Source: Snodgrassella gandavensis
GTDB taxonomy: Bacteria; Pseudomonadota; Gammaproteobacteria; Burkholderiales; Neisseriaceae
Direction: 5' to 3'
Assembly: GCF_914768025.1 (NCBI RefSeq)
Contig: NZ_CAJZCE010000010.1
Span: 39,335-103,334 of the forward strand
Length of the DNA: 64,000 nt
Part shown: piece by piece, positions 57,769 through 64,000 of the stretch
How positions within the stretch are numbered: position 1 is the first letter of the stretch
Layout: every line of letters starts with the position of its first letter
Notes under the pieces: generated by a model
Databases searched by the model: none
The model's input: the letters and a program-made list of their open reading frames with translations, nothing else
What the model was told of the DNA's origin: nothing
Program-made: the position numbers and the translations under genes

Positions 57769-60700
57769 TTAGAACATGTATTTTATCCCAGCCATACCTT
57801 GCGTATCACGCTGATCATGCTTACCCAACTGCTGCGATATATTACCCCATAAACGTAAATTGTCTTTTATTTGTCCTTCCACACCTATCTTAATTTCCGC
57901 CATATTGTGACGTCCCCTGATGGTTGTTGTTGCATCCGTCATATTAACGCCATAGTCTTTTGAGTTATGTAGCCAGTTGATCTCTGCAAACGGTTCTATG
58001 CGACTGGCAGACTCTTTATGCTGATGATGTCTGTCTAGTGACACGCGCATACCCAGACGAGTCTGAATATTGCCGTTTCCTTTACCATACACACGAGTGC
58101 CATTACGTTCAGTATGATCATTGGCTTTAACATCTGACCATTGAATCTGCGCCTGCGGACGGAGGTAGATATCATGCTGCATATCAGCAGATAGCTGATA
58201 TGCAGCTACATGATAATCATAACCTGTTTCTAGTGATGCGCTCATGCCATGACTGTGATATTTTTCTTTGGCAAGCTGTTCTCCCTGAACGGTATTATTG
58301 AACCAGTTATACAGAATCCAGCTATCAATGTAAGCACCGTTGCGCTCGTGCGGATTCTGGTACCACGTAGCATATATACCAGCACTGTAACCTTCTACTT
58401 TACCATCAGAATGGTATCCGGAAAGATGGTTGCGGGTAGTACTGTTCTGTTTGGCATAACCGCCGGTTAAACCAATATGCAACTGATCATACTCTGCGAG
58501 CGATCCGGCCAGAATATCGCCACCGATCTGGAACACAGTACGATTGGCAGTGGTTTTGGATTGCTCATCAGACATGGTATTTTTATTATGTCCCTGAACA
58601 ATTCTTACCCATGCACTATTGTCTTTTTTTTCTCCGCTAACCGGATCTGTGTACCAGCCATTGCCCTGACGACCGTGTAAACGCATGCTGAAGAGGGTAT
58701 TGGCCGCGACCAGATTACTGGCATAGCTGCCTGCCTCGGGACGAAAAACGCGAATTTCTTTATTTGAAGAATGCGAATTATTTCCTGTACCAGAACTGTT
58801 GCCACCGCTGTTATCAGCATCCGAACTGCCTGTGCCAGCACCATCTCCAGTAGCATCTGATGGATTATCTCCAGAATTTGTCTTCACCTTACTGGTCAGA
58901 TACCAGTTATTCATATTTTGACCAGAGTTTGTTCCTTGTTGCAGATGATATTCAAAACTACCGGCAATAATACGCCCTTTCTGTTTAAAGGCATCACTGG
59001 TTGTACTGGTTGTGCTGATAAGTTCAATACCTTCTATTGTTTGTGCACCGGTGCTGCCTTCATTCATTACTTGAACATTAGTAGTGCCTGTTGCAGTGCC
59101 ATTGATTTGCAGTTTGTCAGTTATGCTGTGATCGTCACCCAGTATAGCGCCGAATTGAACTGTTCCCCCCTCACCAATCCAGTTACCATCCTGAATATAA
59201 GTTTGTCCTGTACAGTTTTTACAATTATTGAGGATCAGTGTACCGCTATTATGCATATTACCTGTTACGGTAACCGCATTGCTCAATCGGCTAGCACCGA
59301 GATCATTGATCAGTATTACTCCCTGATTCTTAATCAGACTGATTTCTTGGTTGTTGCCGCCTAGATTTAAGGTACCTTCTGGCTTAATATTCATCTCAGA
59401 AGTACGGGCTATAGCATCGGCTACAGCTAATCTAAGAGTACCATTATTGATGTTGGTTGCACCGCTATAGGTGTTTTTAGCCGATAGTTGCAGTGTGCCC
59501 AGCCCTTTTTTAGTTAAGCTTTGCCCATCCCAATTATTATCGTTTTTACTCTTGTTACCAGTTAGATTAACATTAAGGTTAAGAGTTGCATCTTCTCTTA
59601 AATCAAAGATGCCATGACCATCACCACTTTCATCAAACCATTTTAATCCGTATTTTAAATTTTTCTGTCCATTATCCAGCATGAGTCCAACATAATCTTT
59701 AGCATGCGCAGTTAATAAGCTGTTAGTAGTAGTATTATCATTATAGTTACCACTGATCCCATTATCGGTACTTGCTAGTGTAATTTCGCTTTGATCCCAG
59801 TTGCTGATATTGAGGTGAATATTGGTATTATTAAAAGTGATTTTATCTGCATGCAGATAGGCCTTATCTGCTTTTATGTCGATTCCATCGGCAAAAGTGA
59901 GGGTAGTTCCATTACCAAAGTCAGCATTTTTTGAGAATGATACTTGCTTACCGGAAAGGGTAACATTAGTGTTATCATTTGCCTTTAAATTGCCATTAAT
60001 CGTGGTTTCTGCTTTGCTGATGATTTTTAAGGAGTTACTAGCTCTCGCGTCACTAGCAAGGACAATATCACCCTGAATATCAGAGCCTGCTTTAAGGGTC
60101 AGGCTGCTATTACCTGCGGACAAGTAAATGGCTGCACCATCTTGGACGGAAGTATTACCTTGGCTATTATCTCCTTTTTCACCTTTAATAATATGCCCGC
60201 GGTTAATAATGGTAAGGTTGCTGCCACTGATGGCATTTCCACCATTGCCACTACTACCTAATAAGTCATTAGCGCTAACGGTGCGCCACTCGTCGTCGTT
60301 GTCATCTTGAATTAAACCTCTCTTGCCACCTTTGCCACCTTTAATTGTGCCACTATTAACGATTTGCAAATCATCACCATTAATCGCCGCTGCTCCGTTG
60401 CCACCATCGCCACTGTTTTTGTCTATGGCGTGACCTCCATAACCGCCATCACCTCCTTGAATTATATCACTATTCTCAATATGCAAATGAACGCCATTAA
60501 TTGCTATTCCACCGTTGCCACCATCGCCGCCATTGTCATCATGCATATCACCAGCGCCACCTTCGCCACCCTGAATAGTTCTCTGATTATTAATTGTTAA
60601 CTGATTACCATTAATAGCCATGCCGCCATCACCACCATGATGGACGGTACCGATACCGCCGTCACCTCCTTGAATTGTTCCCTGATTTTCAATTGTTAAC

Positions 60701-61665
60701 TGATTGCCATTAATAGCCATACCACCATAGCCACCATAGCCACCATAGTCATTGTTGCCAGCGTAGCCGCCTTCAATCATTCCATTATTTTTATTATTAA
60801 TAGTTAAATTATTTCCAATGATTGCAGTTCCACCATGACCACCATGGCGAAGCCCGTCCCCCCTGTGACCGTCACCGCCTGAACCACCACGAAGCGTACC
60901 GCTATTATCAATTTGCAAATCATCTCCATTGATGGCCGCACCACCGCTGCCACCATTACCCCCATCAAATCCATAACCACCATTGCCACCTTTAATTGAG
61001 CCTTGATTATCGATTTTAAGATGATCTCCTTTGATGGCTACTGCGCCGCTGCCACCGTAGCCGCCACCAAGATTGCCATTTCCTCCGGAAATCAAACCAT
61101 TATTATTAACTTGCAGATAATTTCCATTGATAGCCACTGCGCCATTGCCGCCATTGCCGCTTTTTTTTCCATAACCGCCTTCACCGCCTTCACCACCTGC
61201 ACCGCCGCCGATGAAACCATTATTCTCAATTCGCAGATGATCTCCACTGATTGCTACTGCGCCGTGGCCACCATCACCACCATCACCATCATCATCATCA
61301 GTGCCATTACCGCCATTACCACCACCAATTCTCACGTCTGAATTTACAGAAATCGGGTTATCTGCGATAAGAGTTCCATCCTTTGTCTGGAAGATGTAAG
61401 CTGCTTTCCCATCGGTGCCGTTTTTGCTGACATTAGTATTTGTAATTCCATCCAGATCGTCAAGTGGTTGAAGTTCATACGCTATACCATCACCGGGGAG
61501 GGTAATAATCTGTGTTTCTGCTGCTGCCTGCGTGCTAAACACCATGCCACTCAATGCTATGGCCACACTTACTGTGGCTGTTTTTTTATATGCACGAGTA
61601 AGCTCGCCAACAGCAATCCAAGTCTGATGCAAAGCACTCCAAATTAATCGGTAAATACGATTCAT
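57769..61665 (-). CDS. Large type V autotransporter with glycine-rich repeats
   Basis: This 1298-residue surface protein has an extended ESPR signal peptide (MNRIYRLIWSALHQTWIAVG, then cleavage near residue 49, AAA-ETQ). Residues about 112-512 are ten imperfect Gly-rich units. A passenger beta-helix follows, with the autotransporter-associated repeat KKGLGTLQLSAKNTYSG near 735 and IKPEGTLNLGGNN. A low-complexity Ser/Asp/Gly linker (about 970-1010) precedes the 12-stranded C-terminal barrel (about 1015-1298), ending in MAGIKYMF with terminal Phe. It probably mediates adhesion or biofilm formation. It is a single-gene unit. Confidence 0.9.
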   Translation of the reverse strand: MNRIYRLIWSALHQTWIAVGELTRAYKKTATVSVAIALSGMVFSTQAAAETQIITLPGDGIAYELQPLDDLDGITNTNVSKNGTDGKAAYIFQTKDGTLIADNPISVNSDVRIGGGNGGNGTDDDDGDGGDGGHGAVAISGDHLRIENNGFIGGGAGGEGGEGGYGKKSGNGGNGAVAINGNYLQVNNNGLISGGNGNLGGGYGGSGAVAIKGDHLKIDNQGSIKGGNGGYGFDGGNGGSGGAAINGDDLQIDNSGTLRGGSGGDGHRGDGLRHGGHGGTAIIGNNLTINNKNNGMIEGGYAGNNDYGGYGGYGGMAINGNQLTIENQGTIQGGDGGIGTVHHGGDGGMAINGNQLTINNQRTIQGGEGGAGDMHDDNGGDGGNGGIAINGVHLHIENSDIIQGGDGGYGGHAIDKNSGDGGNGAAAINGDDLQIVNSGTIKGGKGGKRGLIQDDNDDEWRTVSANDLLGSSGNGGNAISGSNLTIINRGHIIKGEKGDNSQGNTSVQDGAAIYLSAGNSSLTLKAGSDIQGDIVLASDARASNSLKIISKAETTINGNLKANDNTNVTLSGKQVSFSKNADFGNGTTLTFADGIDIKADKAYLHADKITFNNTNIHLNISNWDQSEITLASTDNGISGNYNDNTTTNSLLTAHAKDYVGLMLDNGQKNLKYGLKWFDESGDGHGIFDLREDATLNLNVNLTGNKSKNDNNWDGQSLTKKGLGTLQLSAKNTYSGATNINNGTLRLAVADAIARTSEMNIKPEGTLNLGGNNQEISLIKNQGVILINDLGASRLSNAVTVTGNMHNSGTLILNNCKNCTGQTYIQDGNWIGEGGTVQFGAILGDDHSITDKLQINGTATGTTNVQVMNEGSTGAQTIEGIELISTTSTTSDAFKQKGRIIAGSFEYHLQQGTNSGQNMNNWYLTSKVKTNSGDNPSDATGDGAGTGSSDADNSGGNSSGTGNNSHSSNKEIRVFRPEAGSYASNLVAANTLFSMRLHGRQGNGWYTDPVSGEKKDNSAWVRIVQGHNKNTMSDEQSKTTANRTVFQIGGDILAGSLAEYDQLHIGLTGGYAKQNSTTRNHLSGYHSDGKVEGYSAGIYATWYQNPHERNGAYIDSWILYNWFNNTVQGEQLAKEKYHSHGMSASLETGYDYHVAAYQLSADMQHDIYLRPQAQIQWSDVKANDHTERNGTRVYGKGNGNIQTRLGMRVSLDRHHQHKESASRIEPFAEINWLHNSKDYGVNMTDATTTIRGRHNMAEIKIGVEGQIKDNLRLWGNISQQLGKHDQRDTQGMAGIKYMF
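60130..61332 (-). repeat. Tandem Gly-rich repeats in the autotransporter gene
   Basis: About ten units of 32-51 codons follow the pattern A-I-x-G-x-x-L-x-I-x-N-x-G-x-I-x-G-G. Unit starts are near residues 139, 179, 211, 245, 282, 318, 350, 388, 428 and 479. The units differ enough in sequence that the array has not recently expanded. Confidence 0.85.
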
Positions 61666-62017
61666 TTTATTCCTTAAGATTCAATATATTGCTTAATAAG
61701 CAAAATTTATGCGCTCTTATTAAGCGCACATAATATGTTATTTAATTAATTTAGCAGTAGCAGGGTTTATTTTTACTGATTAACCGAAAGCTGACCGGTA
61801 TGTGTGTATTTGCAGTAAAAATTGCCGTTCAAATTTGAAAACTATGAATAGTTGCACAATGAAAAAATTTTTAATTTAAACGAATTTTCTTTCATTCCTT
61901 TAATTCAAGTTAAACCAATGAAATATTCTACTAAATTTATGACAGATTTTCCAAAAAAACAGCAATTAATTATAAGTTAAATTTAGTTAATGGTTTTATT
62001 TTAATGACAATACAGAT
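61666..62017. other. AT-rich upstream region of the autotransporter
   Basis: About 350 bases with no recognisable gene. The promoter of the autotransporter must be here, but AT richness makes any -10/-35 call unreliable. Confidence 0.4.
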
Positions 62018-63143
62018 TCAAACCATAAAATTAAAGGATAGTCGTTTGTTAAATTCTACAGGAGGCAAGTAGTCTAACAATGAATGTACTCGTTTGTGAT
62101 TGTGCCAATAAACATAAATAGCAAAGGCTAGTTGTAGTTTTCCACTTGTCATCAATTTTTCTCCTTTAATAAACTCAGTTTTAATGCTTTTAAATGTTAC
62201 TTCAATTACTGCATTGTCATATAAACACCCTTTTTACTCAGGAGTATTGAACATTAAATGCGTTGAAATATCTATCTAGTAACTAGGTCATCAAACACCT
62301 TTTTGCTATCTAAATGAAATAGATTTAATGAGAGCAATGGTTGCTTAATCTGGCTTAATGCAGACATCACTATATCTGCTATTGTATGTTGACCGACACT
62401 GTAACCGGCAAGCGGGCGATTAGATACATTCAGTAACACACATAAATTATTCCAGCGATGGTTAATACGAATATAGGTTAAGTCTGCCACTATAATCTGC
62501 CGTTTGTGATACCTATCTCAAACTGACGTAGTAAATGATTAGCAGTTGCTACGCTACTGCGTCAACTATTCTCGATATCGTTTAAGCGTATACTTTGATA
62601 TCAATGATAGCGACTCTATTACCCAGGCAATATAACGACGGGAAATGCTGATGCCTGCTTGTTGTCTGGCAAAACAAACTCGCCTAGTCCCATACGATTG
62701 ATAGCTGCGATTAAAAATAATCAATATTTTATCGGCGTAAGTAGCAACCGATTTCTGTTTAGTTGCTTAGCATTAATAATAGGCATAGTGTCTGGATATC
62801 CCTAAGCCGTGCCATAATGCCGCTACAGTATAACGATGTTGGTTTACTTTTTGATTTTCGTGCCATGATTAGTACAGTCTGCTTTAGGATATCGTTTTCG
62901 ATCCATAGCTGCTTAAGGCTCTTTGGCGTAACGCAATCAGTTATTTTGTTCTGGAATGCAATTATCTTTAATCTTAAATGAACCGCTTTTACTTGATTGG
63001 TTTATCCAGCGGTTTAAAGCAAATGGTGCCAAATCATATTCCTTGACTAATTCACTGCGCGATTTCCCCTACTGATAAAGTTTAACCATTTGCGCTTTGA
63101 AATCAGCACTAAAAGTCCATCGTACGCGTCTTTGTTGATTCAT
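62018..63143 (-). pseudogene. Decayed IS3-family (IS150-like) insertion sequence
   Basis: OrfA begins at 63143 with MNQQRRVRWTFSADFKAQM and has an in-frame stop at 63069-63071. It goes on GKSRSELVKEYDLAPFALNR, then shifts frame before KQLWIENDILKQTVLIMARK. OrfB remains as two pieces. One is 62490-62272 with VADLTYIRINHRWNNLCVLL, the integrase core's first Asp region. The other is from about 62236 to 62018 with YDNAVIEVTFKSIKTEF and YVYWHNHKRVHSLLDYLPPV, the Glu region and C-terminus. Several stops and shifts, and a missing central part, show that it is dead. I could not fix the terminal inverted repeats. Confidence 0.85.
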
Positions 63144-63307
63144 CTTTTTTCTTTTTAAAGTTAAGTTTACATTACCTCCTAAAAAGTTGTATGAATTAGT
63201 GTAGCCTGTCCAAATAACCAGACAGCGAGCACAGATTTATGAAGAAATTTTGCAATACAATAGTTATCCAATCTGATATACACTAAATCTTTTTAAGAAC
63301 TACCAGA

Positions 63308-63790
63308 ATGCCACTGCACATTGTCCTGTACCAACCTCAAATACCCGCCAACACTGGCAACATCGCCCGTACCTGTGCCGGCACTCATACCAGCCTGCAT
63401 CTGATTCACCCACTCGGCTTTTCCACTGACGACAAAATGCTTAAACGCGCCGGTCTAGATTACTGGCCTCACGTAGACATTCACTACCACGACAGCCTGG
63501 AAGCCTTTATAGAGATGACAGAAGCTCAAACTAATGCACAGGTATACTTGATAGAAACGTATGGCACACGCAACTACACTGAGTTTGATTTTAGGGATAG
63601 TTCGCAGGAAATTTATTTTTTATTCGGCCGTGAAACTACTGGCCTGCCCGCAGAATTCGCTCAGGCACGTAGCAATAACTGCCTGCGCATTCCTCAGTCT
63701 GAGCATATCCGCTCTCTGAATCTATCCAATGCCGCTGCAATTGTGCTGTACGAAGCATTGCGGCAGCAGAAATTTTATAGACTTGGCTAA
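63308..63790 (+). CDS. trmL: tRNA (cytidine(34)-2'-O)-methyltransferase TrmL
   Basis: TrmL methylates the 2'-hydroxyl of wobble position 34 in two leucine tRNAs, using S-adenosylmethionine. The 160-residue SPOUT-class protein matches the family length. It has the motifs LYQPQIPANTGNIARTCAGT near the start, FLFGRETTGLPAEF in the middle and the knot sequence LRIPQSEHIRSLNLSNAAAI near the end. It lies between the dead IS and the rRNA operon and ends in its own terminator. Confidence 0.94.
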   Translation: MPLHIVLYQPQIPANTGNIARTCAGTHTSLHLIHPLGFSTDDKMLKRAGLDYWPHVDIHYHDSLEAFIEMTEAQTNAQVYLIETYGTRNYTEFDFRDSSQEIYFLFGRETTGLPAEFAQARSNNCLRIPQSEHIRSLNLSNAAAIVLYEALRQQKFYRLG

Positions 63791-63820
63791 TCCACTCTAT
63801 ATACAGTAAGCATCAATACA

Positions 63821-63844
63821 AACAGCAGCACCAAGGCTGCTGTT
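63821..63844 (+). terminator. Terminator after trmL
   Basis: AACAGCAGC (63821-63829) pairs with GCTGCTGTT (63836-63844) over a six-base loop, followed by ATGTTTGG. It ends trmL before the convergent rRNA operon. Confidence 0.7.
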
Positions 63845-63902
63845 ATGTTTGGCTAGCAGGCATCTATAATCATTGCCTCCTACTCCTTACCACAACGCAA
63901 GA

Positions 63903-63928
63903 AACCCGGCTGATCTCTCAACCGGGTT
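63903..63928 (-). terminator. rRNA operon terminator
   Basis: On the minus strand AACCCGG and CCGGGTT pair around a 12-base loop, followed by TTTCTTG. It sits 12 bases after the 5S rRNA end, as expected for the end of an rrn operon. Confidence 0.8.
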
Positions 63929-63940
63929 CTTCTCTTATGG

Positions 63941-64000
63941 GGCGTCTGGCGGTGTCCTACTTTCACATGGGTATCCATACTATCATCGGCGCTAGGTCGT
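63941..64000 (-). rRNA. rrf: 5S ribosomal RNA, 3' part (truncated by window edge)
   Basis: Read on the minus strand the last 60 bases contain CGCCGATGATAGTATGGATA and CCCATGTGAAAGTAGGACA followed by CCGCCAGACGCC, the conserved 3' half of proteobacterial 5S rRNA, very close to the Neisseria form. The 5' half lies beyond the window. The rest of the operon (23S, 16S) should lie further to the right. The mature 3' end is estimated at about 63941-63943. Confidence 0.93.

Noticed and set aside
60364..61341. Several plus-strand frames across the autotransporter repeats
   Set aside because: They are reverse-complement reads of Gly/Asn-rich codons giving Ile/Thr/Ala-rich strings, and have no start signals.
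62763..62981. 72-codon plus-strand frame at 62.8 kb
   Set aside because: It is antisense to the readable OrfA remnant of the dead insertion sequence.

Overview
The window looks like chromosomal DNA of a host-associated member of the Neisseriaceae, most like Snodgrassella and its relatives. This rests on gene content and order: pilF-pilG-pilD-coaE-zapD-yacG, an mtrR/mtrCDE efflux locus, ibaG-murA, an ESPR-type autotransporter, and terminators built from inverted DNA-uptake-sequence-like words. The genus is an inference; no 16S rRNA is present and no database could be searched. Base composition is moderate in the housekeeping parts and clearly AT-rich from about 34.2 to 41 kb.

Layout. 0-6.4 kb: a membrane protein, a GapB-type glyceraldehyde-3-phosphate dehydrogenase, an M61 peptidase, a recJ-linked protein and recJ. 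6.6-12 kb: type IV pilus assembly genes (pilF, pilG, pilD) followed by tightly overlapping coaE, zapD and yacG. 12-15.4 kb: an ABC-2 exporter, then ibaG-murA. 15.6-18.4 kb (minus): sulfate/thiosulfate importer cysT-cysW-cysA without a binding protein. 18.8-24.8 kb: ppc, grpE with a heat-shock promoter, two exported or membrane-anchored proteins of unknown role, and a two-lobed aspartic protease. 24.9-27.1 kb (minus): polar amino-acid ABC importer. 27.8-33.7 kb (minus): a complete heme uptake locus (receptor, HmuS, HmuT, HmuU, HmuV) behind a candidate Fur site.

34.2-40.7 kb is an AT-rich accessory block. It holds a small unknown protein, a membrane M48 peptidase whose likely true start lies upstream across a run of nine T, a decayed IS3 orfA, and two adjacent reverse transcriptases. 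This pair has the architecture of the DRT type 3 antiphage system (Drt3a/Drt3b), with a hairpin-bearing leader that could encode its non-coding RNA. It is the most interesting system in the window. The family is already described, so the local features, not the system class, are what may be new.

41-54.4 kb: tenA, slyX, ribosomal protein genes rpmB-rpmG, the mtrCDE-type RND pump with its divergent TetR repressor and a palindromic operator, a universal stress protein, a thioesterase, xerC, a ClbS/DfsB-family gene broken by one extra base in an A-run, and an aminotransferase. 54.5-64 kb: periplasmic alpha-carbonic anhydrase, a DJ-1/PfpI protein, an AI-2E family permease, a large glycine-repeat autotransporter, a decayed IS3-family element, trmL, and the 3' end of a 5S rRNA gene that belongs to an rRNA operon running out of the window on the minus strand.

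Taken together the genes describe a piliated, heme-scavenging, gluconeogenic mucosal or gut bacterium with drug/bile efflux and surface adhesion functions, carrying one small phage-defence island between core genes.
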